A stretch of DNA of 64,000 nucleotides, taken from assembly GCA_943737045.1 (NCBI GenBank), contig CALSFV010000030.1:217501-281500 (forward strand), written 5' to 3'. Position 1 is the stretch's first letter; the number at the start of each line of letters is the position of its first letter. The translations under genes were made by a program, and so were the position numbers. The notes under the pieces are model-generated. The model was not told where the DNA came from. It saw only the letters and a program-made list of their open reading frames with translations, and did not search any database. The stretch is from Parapristionchus giblindavisi (lineage: Eukaryota; Nematoda; Chromadorea; Rhabditida; Diplogasteridae). Shown in pieces: positions 11,122 to 23,296 of this stretch.

Positions 11122-14100
11122 CCGATGTTTCGAAAGAAGATAGTAGAGTTCACCAACCCATCCGCATGCGTTGTGTAGGAAACCACACGAATTTGACCGA
11201 ATTTCAATATCGATTTTCCCGAAGATCATAAACGTTTGAGTCGAGTCATTAACGATGTATTATCAGAATCACATGGCGATTCGAATGGTATATGTCACTA
11301 GTCGTAACTCGACGGGGATGGTTGGTCATTCCCTTGTAAGTGGAAAATACTGAGCACTATATTGTAACTTACAGAAACTTGGTTTAGTAACACTATGCGC
11401 CTTTAGTGGTCAAACATTCAAGAGCCATAATCCATACATGAACGTCAACGAGGTACAAAAGTTATTTACAACAGAAAAGATCTAGATATCCCAATGGTTC
11501 ATACCTTAAAGAGAAGCAAGAGACGTTGATTGGTCGTCCTTTTCCTTGATCGGTAGACGAAGGTGTAGAACACGACGAACACTAAGACGAAGGACACATT
11601 GACGAATCGAAAGCTGCAAACGAGTAGTATGAGAATATGAACAAATAAAGATCAAAGATCAACTTTTAGTTAAAGTACAAACAGGGAAGTGAGAGGAGAA
11701 GAGGAAGGGAAACGACCGAAAGTTGCAAACGAATGGAATAAGAATATGAATACGTATTATATGATTATCATATGCAAATTGGAGTCTGTCTAGACACAGT
11801 GATAGTGTTTTCGAAGTTTTACATAATCAAATACAAAGAAGGATGGAGAGGAAGAAAGAGAGGGAGAGAGGGACAGAGGGGAAGAGAGGGAGATAGGGAG
11901 CGAATTAGAGAGATGCAGGCAGAATCGAACGAAACATCGCAAAGGAAGGCTTAACGATATGTTGTTTCAATAAAACTGGCAGGAAAGGCATCATGATAGA
12001 CACAACCAATGAGTGATAAACAATATAGATGGTAGACCACTTCCCACGAGACGTATTTCGTTCTCTGTACTCTCTCACATATCCACACTCTCTCACTCTC
12101 CGTCTAGGCTATGTCTTCCCTCTCTCACATTGACACACTATTTCTTCAAAGATCAATGTGAAAAAAGGACGCGAAGGTGGGCAAAACAAGTGAAAACTGA
12201 AAGTGAAATGAACAACAGGAACACGTAGCCTAAATATGATAATGAATCATATTCAAATTGGTATAGAATACATGAGTGGATAGAGAACAACTGTGATAAT
12301 ATATGCAAATTAAAGAGGAGAAAAGGAAGAGGGGGAGAAAGGTAGGGGGAGAAAAGGTAAAGGAAGGGAGAGGAAGAGAGAGAAAGAGGTAGAGGGAGAG
12401 GGAGAGAGATGTAGAGCGAGAAAGAGATAGAGAGAGAGGGGAAGAGGGAGAAAAAGGTAGAGAGAGCGAGAAGGAGGGATAAAGGAAAAATGTTTGAACC
12501 AATTCTGATCGGAATAACAAAGAAGAACTCGTGCCTCTGTTGAAATTGACCGGGAAATGACAGAGAGGAAGAGGGAATCAATGCGTCTCGATGGTAGATC
12601 ACTCTGATCAAAGGATCATCCTATTGTTATGTGATGGTTGTTTGATCTGAGGAGAGAGTGTCCAGACTAAGAGAGTGCAGATAGAGATAGAGACAGAGTG
12701 AGAGAGTATGGATAATTGAGAGAGTACAAGGAAGGGACGACAGGACGTGAACATGATATTGTTTATGAATCGCTGTCCCCCTCCATTTCTCCCGCCAATT
12801 TCATTGCGAATACGCGTTGCCATTCTTGTTTTCATAATTTGGCTATATCCATCACTCTCATTCTCTCATTCTCTTTCGACCTCTACCTCTCTATCATCAT
12901 CATATTATACATTACTGTTTCTTCAGTCTTGGATAATTTAGCGTCGTTTTCAATAGTACTTATTGCTTTTCTTCGTTTTTCATTTATTGATTCCTCTACA
13001 TCTCATTGTCATTCCCTTTATCTAAATCTCTTTCTCTAGAACAGTCCTTTAATCTCGATATGTTCTCCATCTGAAACCATAAATATCGTCCATGCTCGAG
13101 AATTCCGCCTTCTCAAACATTCTGTACCAGAACGTCAGTGTTCTCGTTCGAACGTTCCCCACTGTTGTACTGACTCCCCCTCTCTATCTCTGCTTTATCA
13201 TTTTCCCTCTGTCTTTCCCTAGCTGTCTCTATCAATCGATCTCCTCTTTTTTATTTGCAAATATTATCACAGTTTCACTCATCTATTCTTTACCAATTTG
13301 AATATGATTCATTATATGAAGGCTACGTGTTCCTATTGTTCAATTCACTTGCGGTTTTCACTTGTCTTGCCCAACTTCGCTTCCTTTTTTCAAGTTGATC
13401 TTTGATCTCTACCCCGTCTTCCTCCCATTTCCTCTCGAAATCATTCGAATCCTTTACAGAACCAGCAGCCCCTCTGAGGTGAAGCATCGATAAAGTTAGA
13501 TGAAGTGGACGTCGGGCAATCAATCGGACGCTGACTACACGAACACGGACGAGGTGATCTAGACAACACTCATGGACTACGATGATCACGGAGTCACTTT
13601 CTCTGACCGGTACTGATTACCTTTATCTTTGTTTATCCATCGTTACATTTGATTTTCCCGCCTCGTAACTTGTGAAATACGCACGTGTGGCGTCGATGTT
13701 CATATGGTGTTGGATCTCAACTGGAAAGTCCTTAGGGTCCATAAGTAGTATCTCTGTCGTTTAATGTTTTTCACTTGGGGTGCAATACAAACAACAAGCG
13801 TGACATCTCATATCATAATTTTTGAGCAAGTTTACATGACGACTAGACCTGTTTTGTGACTATTGCGATGCTTTATCGACTTATGCGGTGTTCTAAAGTT
13901 GCAAAAAGAAGCGAGGGCGAAGCGAGAGTTTAATCAGTGAAGAGTCGTACCTTTTCTTTTCCTTTGTTTGAACACTGCTTCAGATTGACTATTTCCTATA
14001 GAACTTCTGAAAGAATGGAACATAAACCTTTGACAACGTTCTCTTCACGCTTCAATGTTCCCCTTCCACTGAGATAAAAAAGTATACAAAGTGTTGAGAG

Positions 14101-14787
14101 CATTGGCAAAGGTCTAATCATTGATTCTATTCTAATCTCTTATTCGTTTTATAGGTCGCCTCGTTATGATCAACCAACGTCCTCTTAAGAAGATCGCCAG
14201 CGTCGTCGTTGTTCGGACTCTGAAGAAACGATATGGACTCAGAAGGAGAGTTTGATAGTAGATTGGATACTCATTAACTTAAATTCAAAATTATTTCAGA
14301 TCCAGTTATCGTACGTCTTCGAAGTATCGTCAAAGATGACGTCTACCAATCATCAATGTACTGCTACTCTTCAAGGTACTTAGTGATCTTAGTAGAAACT
14401 CCGAATAGTTGAATCCATTCTAACATCATACTTAGCAGGTCGAATCGTCTTTTCTCAATCGTCGTCTACGATGTCATCAGAAGGTTGTCGCAGCCTTCAC
14501 ATCAGAAGAAGATCGGCGTCACTGTGTGTAATCTACTCGGACGTCAAAAGGCGCGAGATGATCGTCGTTTTGTTGAAGATGCGGACTCTGCCGGTCTTCT
14601 TCGTAGAAATAATAAAGATTTTGGGGTGTGTTCATGTCGGTCATGTAGTGTTCAAGCCCGCGAAGTTAAATGGGCGGAGTCAAAATCGGTACATATGTGG
14701 TAGTCAAACAGAAAGGGGCGGAGCCACACATCGGTAAATATTTAGATGTTCAGGGAGTATATACAGATCATTTGAAGTTTCATAAAA

Positions 14788-14857
14788 TGGGGTTCCATGG
14801 CCTAGTTGGTAAGTGTTCTGACAAAGAAACCGAAAAATTGGTCATAATGAAAGTTCA
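14788..14857 (+). repeat. Diverged tRNA-like sequence, right arm of copy 2
   Basis: Right-arm partner of 9190-9272. CCTAGTTGGTAAGTG and GAAAGTTC are preserved, but the anticodon-like part is degenerate. Confidence 0.5.
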
Positions 14858-15829
14858 AGTTTGCAAAGGCAACTTCAACGATATGCAAGAGCATTGTTTT
14901 CTAACGTTAATGTTAATTCGAATTGGGGACTTCGCTGCTCTCCATCTCCCTTCTAATTACTCCATGTATTGTATTTGCAAACAAAAAACAACAAATTGGT
15001 CTGCTAAAGAGTATTTATAAAAACGCACGATGTATAATATTGATTAAACAGTTTGAAATCAGTAACAATGAATACCAAGTTTACAAATACATTAACAAAA
15101 TATATTTCACAGTAAAATGAAGTATTAGTACATCAAACTATTCTAGAGAACTAGACCCATATGTGGAGTAAAGCAACTACAGTATGTTACAGTAAACTAC
15201 AGTAAACCACAGTAAAACACAGTTTTGTACATTGTACAAAGATACAGTATAAACATTATTTCAGTATATTGATAATAATTTTACGGAGATATAATGTGCG
15301 GTCTGTGATATCAAACTGCTTAATCAATATTGTATACAATAGCAGACTGTATCTTTGTAAATCTACAATACTTTGGTTTACAGTAGTTTACTGTAAAATA
15401 CTGTAGTTGCTATACTCAACAAATAGGTCTAGTTCTCCAGAATAGTTTGATGCGCTGATTCTCATTTTTTACTGTGAAATATATTTTGTAAATGTATCGG
15501 TAAACTTTAATTGATTGTATTCGTGATATCAAACTGCTTAATCAATATTGTATTAATAAAATTATTAAAATTTCTAAAATTAAAAAAAAATATGTCATTG
15601 TGATTGTTATGTTATGCCAGAGTTATTATACGGGAATCGTTGGTGCGAAATCTCTATGGTATTTATTGAAGGAAAGAATCCTTCCCATTGCTGGATCAGT
15701 GACAGAGCGGCCACACGGCAGAGTAGGTCGATAGTCAGAGACGCAGAGAGTCATCGCGCGCGCTCAACCTCTATTGCCACCACTATTGAGACGGATGGGG
15801 GGCGGGGATAACTACACGAAATGAGTATG

Positions 15830-17862
15830 CAGAGCGGGTATCTTCATATTCACAAGTAATATACTTCGATCTCTCTGTTCCAACTTTTGATTTTAGTAAG
15901 GCTAACTTTGATTTCCTTGATCACTGTCTATTTTTATCCGATTGGGACACAATATTGAATGATTATACATCCATTGATGACTTATATAGCCGTTTCTCCT
16001 CTCACATTCTATCTCTATTCCCTAAATATATTCCAATTCGCAAGCATTTACTTCCTTTTGACAAGTACCCTGGTCATATTCGAGCTCTTATCTCTCACAA
16101 ACGTGCCCTTTTTGACAAAATTCATCTCCATCCTGTTCGTCTCCAATATATGTCTGTCTCTGCAAAGCTCCAAAAGGAGATTCGCAAATTTGTTCGTAAT
16201 CGTGAAAATAAATTTTTCTCATCTTTCAATTGTAAAACTTTCTATAAGTATTTTAGTAACCGTCTTAAAACTAAAGCAAGTATTGGAGCCATATGTGATC
16301 TCTCTGGAAACTCTCTTATCTCTGATAGTGACAAGGCAGATTCACTTGCATCTTATTTTGAAACTATGTATATTGCTGATGATATGACTCTTCCTCCGCT
16401 TTCCTCATCCATTCCTCATTCTCTTTCCATTCCAATTATTATGCCTCAAGATGTTGCTTATTATCTCCGTCGTTTAAGTTCATCTTGCTCCCTCCCATCT
16501 GATTTAATACCCTCTATCATTTTTAAACGTTGTCATTCCTCTCTTGCTTATCCTTTGTCTATAATCTTTAATATTTCTATCAGTCTAGGCGAAATACCAA
16601 CAAATTGGAAATCTTCTATAGTCATTCCTATTCCTAAAGTCTCTAGCCCAACCAATGTCTCTCATTTTCGCCCTATATCGATCTCCCCTGTTCCTTCTAA
16701 GATTCTCGAGCGCATTTTGAAACCATCTTTGCACTGATGTTATCTATGTTGATTTATCTCGTGCCTTTGATTCTGTCTCTCATAGTAAACTCTTGTACAA
16801 ATTAGAATCTCTTGGTATTAGAAATAATCTACTGTCGTGGTTTACTTCGTTTTTAGATGATCGTCGATTTTCAGTGAGAATAGGTGATACTCTATCATCT
16901 GATAGAGTGGTCACTTCTGGTGTTCCACAAGGTACAGTTTTGGGTCCATTACTCTTTTTGATATATGTTTCGGATCTCCCAAGGGTATTCAGTCATCTCC
17001 CTCAAATAGGTATTCAAATGTCAAACTTTTCTCTACATTTTCACATATTTCTCCACATGAATCTCACTCTCAACTTTCTCAAGGGTTAACTTCTCTTTTA
17101 GAATACTGCGAAAACTGGCAGTTATCGGTTGCACAAAAGAAGTGCTCCGTTCTACATATAGGCAAAACAAATCCTGCTTTACCCTACTCTATTCTCTCTC
17201 ACAGTCTCCCTTCATCTTCTTCTACCCGTGACTTAGGTGTTCATATCGATCCTCTATTGAACTTTAAGTCGCATATTGCCATTATTTGTAAAAAGTCCTT
17301 GTCACTTGTTTATCATATTTTTAGATCCATCTCTTGTACTCGATCTGATGTATATATTAGAGCTTTCAAATCATACGTACTCCCCATTATTGAATATGCC
17401 TCACCAGTTTGGTCACCCTTGTCAAAGGGGTTAGTTCGCCAATTAGAAAAGGTCCAACATGTATTTACTAGATTACTGTATCATCGTTGTTCTCTTTCGT
17501 ATTCCCTCCCTCCACCCTACCCTCAACGTTTGACCCTATTCTCGCTTAATTCGCTTTATCATAGAAGAATTGTTATTGATATCATTTTTGCCAATAAGAT
17601 TTTGAGATGTGAAGTTGATATTCCTTGTAGTTGTTTCTATATTTTCAAGCCTTCATTTGGTCGTATATCCTCGTTTGCTTTCCATATCCCACGAGCCAAA
17701 AGAGAAAACCTTCGCTCTTCATTCTCTAATAGAACTTCCCGATTTCTGACGAAACTTCCTTCTATCTTAGACCCACATCTGAGCACCAATTCCATTAAAT
17801 CTAAATTATTATTATCTTGTGATTTAATTAATAATTTATGTATTGATATTTCGCCCCTTTAA
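15830..17862 (+). pseudogene. Non-LTR retrotransposon reverse transcriptase, decayed
   Basis: Three adjacent frames together read as the reverse transcriptase of a CR1/Jockey-group LINE. The linker and fingers begin near 15.88 kb (DFSKANFDFLDHC), followed by the palm segment with FRPISISPVPSKILERIL (to 16737). A frame change follows, then [12 protein letters not shown] with the motif A aspartate, [18 protein letters not shown], and a C-terminal thumb/connection segment (17257-17862) ending in a stop. Sequence is missing between ILERIL and motif A, and the YADD catalytic box before [10 protein letters not shown] is deleted with a frame shift. The endonuclease domain is absent. It cannot be active. 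It forms the left arm of a palindrome with 19926-21346. Confidence 0.85.
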
Positions 17863-18545
17863 ATGATGTCTCATATACCACGGATCTCCTGTAAAAGTGT
17901 ATGAAAATAAAAACCTTTTTGCACAGAAAAAAATAATTTTCCACTTTTTTTATTGATAGTTGTTAGACTGGCCTAACTGAGTTCGAAAACAACATTTTTA
18001 AATTTTGTTTTTCGTAATTTGCATTATTATGCAATTTTTTACCGTCAACTTCAAATGAGTGTAACTCGCCTCGTTTTTGAGCAACCGTGTAAAATTGTTT
18101 TTCATTCGGTTCCTAATGACCTCCTCTACAAATAACTCAACTAAGGATATGGTCGGAAATGTTGTTCTTCATGTGTTATTGTATGAAAACTGTTTTTTTT
18201 GCATACAAAATGCGATGTTTCTCGAAATTTTTCTCTAAAGGATAAGAGTTTTATTGCAGATTCGGATTCCCCGTCCTCGAATTGGGGTATCCTGCTATAT
18301 CATTTAACCCAACTCTGTCCGCCCAATATGGATACTGCATATCATCGTCCTGGACTTAGTGCAATTTTCTCTCAAATCACATTTTTGGTTGTAAATCAGC
18401 TCAAATTTATGTTAATGTACTCATTAGCATATTTAAACCCTGTATCTCGACCAACCAGAACAAATTGTCTTAGTGGTTCGAATTCTCAACAACAACCATT
18501 TTTGAGATATGAATCGAAAACTGATTTTTTTAACGATTTTTTAAT
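17863..18545 (+). repeat. Sequence 3' of the reverse transcriptase, repeated three times
   Basis: Follows the LINE frame on the left arm, occurs inverted at about 19250-19925, and occurs in part at 21570-22231. It contains a 124-codon frame that is shared between copies only because the DNA is shared. I see no domain in it. It may be the 3' untranslated part of the LINE or a host repeat captured with it. Confidence 0.6.
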
Positions 18546-18658
18546 TCTTTCGTGGAAAATCTTTTTTTTTTAAATTCTGCAATTTCATTTTCACTGTTCT
18601 TATTTATCATTTATTGATATTAGTTTATTAATCGTTAAAGTTGAAGACACTGTTTGAA

Positions 18659-19177
18659 TTAAGAATATCCATGGAGCCATCGAAAAAACTCTGAGAAATC
18701 ACTGTAGACCATATCATAGATGGCATCCGAAGTTATCACTCTCTCATCCTCGGCCACATCCACTTCCTCCTAAACGGGCAGATCTTCTTCTTCGAAATCC
18801 TTCTCCATATCATCCAGAAGCGCTAGTCTTCTTCTACTATGGATTCCTTTAGCCTCCATTTCCTTCTTCTTAGCAGCAACGAGAGATCGAATGCAATTCT
18901 TAATCTGTTCATGGGACATTCGTTCAGAAGGAAGGATATCAGTTCTATCCTTCATTCTTCGTTATATCTCTTCCGCTCGAAGTTTCTTCGAATGAGTGAA
19001 GTAATCCTCGAAGAGATCAGCGGCCAACTGTCTAGCCTTTGGATCGTGTCTCGCTCCCTTCTTCGTAATACGCAATGCCCATCCCATGGACTTCGGATGA
19101 ACTAGAGCCTGTTGGAATTCATGAAATGATTCAGCGAGTGTGGCAATTCCTACTCCCTTCTGCACTTCCTCAAGCAT
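18659..19177 (-). pseudogene. Captured gene fragment with two in-frame stops
   Basis: Located in the palindrome spacer. One minus-strand frame of 173 codons starts at an ATG (19177, with a TGA directly before it) and ends at TAA (18659-18661). It is interrupted only by TAA after KKLRAEEI and TAG after FEEEDLPV. Amino-acid use is protein-like: a basic and aromatic N-terminal part (GWALRITKKGARHDPKARQL), a middle with MSHEQIKNCIRSLVAAKKK, and an acidic tail (EEVDVAEDERVITSD). I do not recognise the family; a DNA-binding or transposon-borne protein is possible. The 5' part is present a second time at 21344-21498 through the direct duplication. Confidence 0.5.
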
Positions 19178-19925
19178 TCACATGTAAAACAGCATAAAAC
19201 AAAACGAAAAAGCTGGTGTTCTTAAGTTGCATCAAGTCAGAAAGGCGAAAAATAGTTAAAAAATCAATTTTCGATTCATATCTCAAAAATGGTTGTTGTT
19301 GAGAATTCGAACCACAAAGACAATTTGTTCTGGTTGGTCGAGATACAGGGTTTAAATATGCTAATGAGTACATTAACATAAGTTTGAGCTGATTTACAAC
19401 CAAAAATGTGATTTGAGAGAAAATTGCACTAAGTCCAGGACGATGATATGCAGTATCCATATTGGGCGGACAGAGTTGGGTTAAATGATATAGCAGGATA
19501 CCCCAATTCGAGGACGGGGAATCCGAATCTGCAATAAAACTCTTATCCTTTAGAGAAAAATTTCGAGAAACATCGCATTTTGTATGCAAAAAAACAGTTT
19601 TCATACAATAACACATGAAGAACAACATTTCCGGCCATATCCTTAGTTGAGTTATTTGTAGAGGAGGTCATTAGGAACCGAATGAAAAAACAATTTTACA
19701 CGGTTGCTCAAAAACGAGGCGAGTTACACTCATTTGAAGTTGACGGTAAAAAATTGCATAATAATGCAAATTACGAAAAACAAAATTTAAAAATGTTGTT
19801 TTCGAACTCAGTTAGGCCAGTCTAACAACTATCAATAAAAAAAGTGGAAAATTATTTTTTTCTGTGCAAAAAGGTTTTTATTTTCATACACTTTTACAGG
19901 AGATCCGTGGTATATGAGACATCAT

Positions 19926-21346
19926 TTAAAGGGGCGAAATATCAATACATAAATTATTAATTAAATCACAAGATAATAATAATTTAGATTTAATGGAATT
20001 GGTGCTCAGATGTGGGTCTAAGATAGAAGGAAGTTTCGTCAGAAATCGGGAAGTTCTATTAGAGAATGAAGAGCGAAGGTTTTCTCTTTTGGCTCGTGGG
20101 ATATGGAAAGCAAACGAGGATATACGACCAAATGAAGGCTTGAAAATATAGAAACAACTACAAGGAATATCAACTTCACATCTCAAAATCTTATTGGCAA
20201 AAATGATATTAATAACAATTCTTCTATGATAAAGCGAATTAAGCGAGAATAGGGTCAAACGTTGAGGGTAGGGTGGAGGGAGGGAATACGAAAGAGAATA
20301 ACGATGATACAGTAATCTAGTAAATACATGTTGGACATTTTCTAATTGGCGAACTAACCCCTTTGACAAGGGTGACCAAACTGGTGAGGCATATTCAATA
20401 ATGGGGAGTACGTATGATTTGAAAGCTCTAATATATACATCAGATCGAGTACAAGAGATGGATCTAAAAATATGATAAACAAGTGACAAGGACTTTTTAC
20501 AAATAATGGCAATATGCGACTTAAAGTTCAATAGAGGATCGATATGAACACCTAAGTCACGGGTAGAAGAAGATGAAGGGAGACTGTGAGAGAGAATAGA
20601 GTAGGGTAAAGCAGGATTTGTTTTGCCTATATGTAGAACGGAGCACTTCTTTTGTGCAACCGATAACTGCCAGTTTTCGCAGTATTCTAAAAGAGAAGTT
20701 AACCCTTGAGAAAGTTGAGAGTGAGATTCATCTGGAGAAATATGTGAAAATGTAGAGAAAAGTTTGACATTTGAATACCTATTTGAGGGAGATGACTGAA
20801 TACCCTTGGGAGATCCGAAACATATATCAAAAAGAGTAATGGACCCAAAACTGTACCTTGTGGAACACCAGAAGTGACCACTCTATCAGATGATAGAGTA
20901 TCACCTATTCTCACTGAAAATCGACGATCATCTAAAAACGAAGTAAACCACGACAGTAGATTATTTCTAATACCAAGAGATTCTAATTTGTACAAGAGTT
21001 TACTATGAGAGACAGAATCAAAGGCACGAGATAAATCAACATAGATAACATCAGTGCAAAGATGGTTTCAAAATGCGCTCGAGAATCTTAGAAGGAACAG
21101 GGGAGATCGATATAGGGCGAAAATGAGAGACATTGGTTGGGCTAGAGACTTTAGGAATAGGAATGACTATAGAAGATTTCCAATTTGTTGGTATTTCGCC
21201 TAGACTGATAGAAATATTAAAGATTATAGACAAAGGATAAGCAAGAGAGGAATGACAACGTTTAAAAATGATAGAGGGTATTAAATCAGATGGGAGGGAG
21301 CAAGATGAACTTAAACGACGGAGATAATAAGCAACATCTTGAGGCC
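19926..21346 (-). pseudogene. Inverted copy of the decayed LINE reverse transcriptase
   Basis: Minus-strand mirror of 16442-17862. The C-terminal segment is at 20531-19926, the motif A to SGVPQG segment at 20995-20699 with its upstream lead to 21050, and the palm segment at 21051-21346. It has the same frame break before VDLSRAFDS and the same deletion of the YADD box as the plus-strand copy. Both defects therefore predate the inversion. It is truncated at 21346, where the direct duplication begins. Confidence 0.85.
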
Positions 21347-22231
21347 AACTGTCTAGCCTTTGGATCGTGTCTCGCTCCCTTCTTCGTAATACGCAATGCC
21401 CATCCCATGGACTTCGGATGAACTAGAGCCTGTTGGAATTCATGAAATGATTCAGCGAGTGTGGCAATTCCTACTCCCTTCTGCACTTCCTCAAGCATTC
21501 ACATGTAAAACAGCATAAAACAAAACGAAAAAGCTGGTGTTCTTAAGTTGCATCAAGTCAGAAAGGCGAAAAATAGTTAAAAAATCAATTTTCGATTCAT
21601 ATCTCAAAAATGGTTGTTGTTGAGAATTCGAACCACAAAGACAATTTGTTCTGGTTGGTCGAGATACAGGGTTTAAATATGCTAATGAGTACATTAACAT
21701 AAGTTTGAGCTGATTTACAACCAAAAATGTGATTTGAGAGAAAATTGCACTAAGTCCAGGACGATGATATGCAGTATCCATATTGGGCGGACATAGTTGG
21801 GTTAAATGATATAGCAGGATACCCCAATTCGAGGACGGGGAATCCGAATCTGCAATAAAACTCTTATCCTTTAGAGAAAAATTTCGAGAAACATCGCATT
21901 TTGTATGCAAAAAAACAGTTTTCATACAATAACACATGAAGAACAACATTTCCGACCATATCCTTAGTTGAGTTATTTGTAGAGGAGGTCATTAGGAACC
22001 GAATGAAAAACAATTTTACACGGTTGCTCAAAAACGAAGCGAGTTACATTCATTTGAAGTTGACGGTAAAAAAATTGCATAATTATGCAAATTACGAAAA
22101 ACAAAATTTAAAAATGTTGTTTTCGAACTCAGTTAGGCCAGTCTAACAACTATCAATAAAAAAAGTGGAAAATTTTTTTTTTCTGTGCAAAAAGGTTTTT
22201 ATTTTCATACACTTTTACAGGAGATCCGTGA
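21344..22231. repeat. Direct duplication of 19023-19910
   Basis: Constant offset of 2321 bases to 19023-19910. It includes the 5' part of the captured gene fragment and part of the palindrome right arm. It starts abruptly at GGCCAACTGTCTAGCC and ends after GGAGATCCGTG, where the two copies diverge. Confidence 0.9.
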
Positions 22232-22512
22232 TACACGATCCTCATTGCCATGTCAGTTTCCGTTCACACTGACTTATGCGGTCCTCTTCCCGCTAGGGCC
22301 TCATCCACCCTAAATCATTGATCCCACTCTGATCTTTGATCTTGGCATTTGAGAAAACGTTATTGAGACATCCCTGACCTTCTTCACCTTCCCCCATTTC
22401 CCTTTATCCATTGTCCCCGTTTATTCTCCCTGTGCAGATCTCTTAATTTTAATTCGTTAATTTTACTTGTTGAAACATCTTTATGATGTATGATAAATAA
22501 ATAAATAAATCT
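22232..22512 (+). mobile_element. LINE 3' end with (TAAA)n tail
   Basis: Runs into TTGTTGAAACATCTTTATGA, then TGATAAATAAATAAATAAAT, closely matching the insert tail at 10.2 kb. It directly abuts the end of the duplicated palindrome segment. It could be the genuine 3' end of the decayed LINE or a separate truncated insertion. Confidence 0.55.
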
Positions 22513-23217
22513 CTGAGAGAATTCTTCTCCATTCAAGAAAACGTCCAAATATTAAACTACAGAAAAACGCAGTATTGTACAGTACAAAAATACAGTATAA
22601 ACATAATTTCAGAATATTGATAATAATTTTACTTAGATATAATGCACGGTCTGTGATATCAAAATCAATATTGTATACAGTAGCAGACTGTATCTTTGTA
22701 AATTTACAAAACTTTGGTTTGCAGTAGTTTACTGTAACATATTTTAGTTGCTTTACTCAACATATAGGTCTAGTTCTCCAGAATAGTTGCGCTGATTCTC
22801 ATTTTTTACTGTGAAATATATTTTGTAAATGTATTGGTAAACTTTAATTGATTGTATTCGTAATATCAAACTGCTTACTCAATATCGTATTAATAAAATT
22901 ATTAAAATAACTACAATTAAAATTTTCATTTTTTCTCATTTCGTGTAGTTATCCCCGCCCGAAACCCGTCTCACTGATCTATCAATGAGAAGGAATCGCT
23001 TGAAAGCAGATTGAGCACAAATCACACTACGAACATAGAACTCCAAAATCCATTTATAGTAATTTTAAGAAAGAAAGTTAGTTCACGATTCATGGTCATT
23101 TTATGGAAGCTGTTTCATACTCTAGATGTTATCCTTGGGAAAACGAGAATATACGAAAGAAAAAAGAGCAAAAGGAGTTGAACACAATTGGGAGGTTCTA
23201 TCTTTTGCTGAACCTCT

Positions 23218-23296
23218 TCGGGGAATCGAACTTTCTTGCCGACCAACCGCTGGGATGGATCGTCCGACCTCTTATCCACTAGACCACGGGTCCCTA
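23218..23296 (-). repeat. tRNA-derived SINE-like sequence, left arm of copy 3
   Basis: Almost identical to 2164-2241: A-box-like TGGTCTAGTGG, B-box-like GTTCGATTCCC, minus strand. Confidence 0.6.

Larger units (their letters stand above)
10297..11336. mobile_element. TAA-flanked foldback (PIF/Harbinger-like MITE)
   Basis: The inverted ends are CAAGGGAATGACCAACCATC and its complement, flanked by TAA on both sides (10294-10296 and 11337-11339). The arms run about 350 bases (10297-10650 and 10980-11336). Related uninterrupted sequence at 25.34 and 31.75 kb (GGATCCCAAGTGG) shows the pre-insertion state. A 3-bp TWA duplication is the PIF/Harbinger hallmark. No transposase is present. A second member with the same start and TAA duplication is at 61626-62016. 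Confidence 0.7.
8975..15830. repeat. Large foldback repeat, copy 2
   Basis: Second long copy. The arms pair at about 9350-9383 and 14649-14685. It carries a tRNA-like module on each side, the GA-rich/CT-rich core (11.84-13.22 kb) and the terminal palindrome (15020-15560). It is lengthened by two insertions in the left arm: a LINE tail near 10174-10262 and a foldback at 10297-11336. The stretch 12.62-13.33 kb is almost identical to 26.62-27.33 kb of copy 3 at a constant offset of about 14.0 kb. Confidence 0.75.
16442..21346. repeat. Giant palindrome of LINE sequence
   Basis: Left arm (16442-18545) and right arm (about 19250-21346) are inverse copies about one axis at 18894: frame ends 17862 and 19926, 16737 and 21051, and 16793 and 20995 all sum to 37788. 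In the 201-codon C-terminal part the translations differ at only three positions. The spacer of about 0.7 kb holds a captured gene fragment. The left boundary cuts inside the reverse transcriptase at CCTCAAGATG. Confidence 0.9.

Noticed and set aside
12153..12611. 152-codon minus-strand frame rich in serine, leucine and proline
   Set aside because: It is the translation of the GA-rich tract; low complexity and not conserved as protein between foldback copies.
18199..18573. 124-codon frame mirrored at 19628-19170 and repeated at 21949-21491
   Set aside because: Shared only through DNA duplication; no domain, and it continues the non-coding region after the LINE stop codon.
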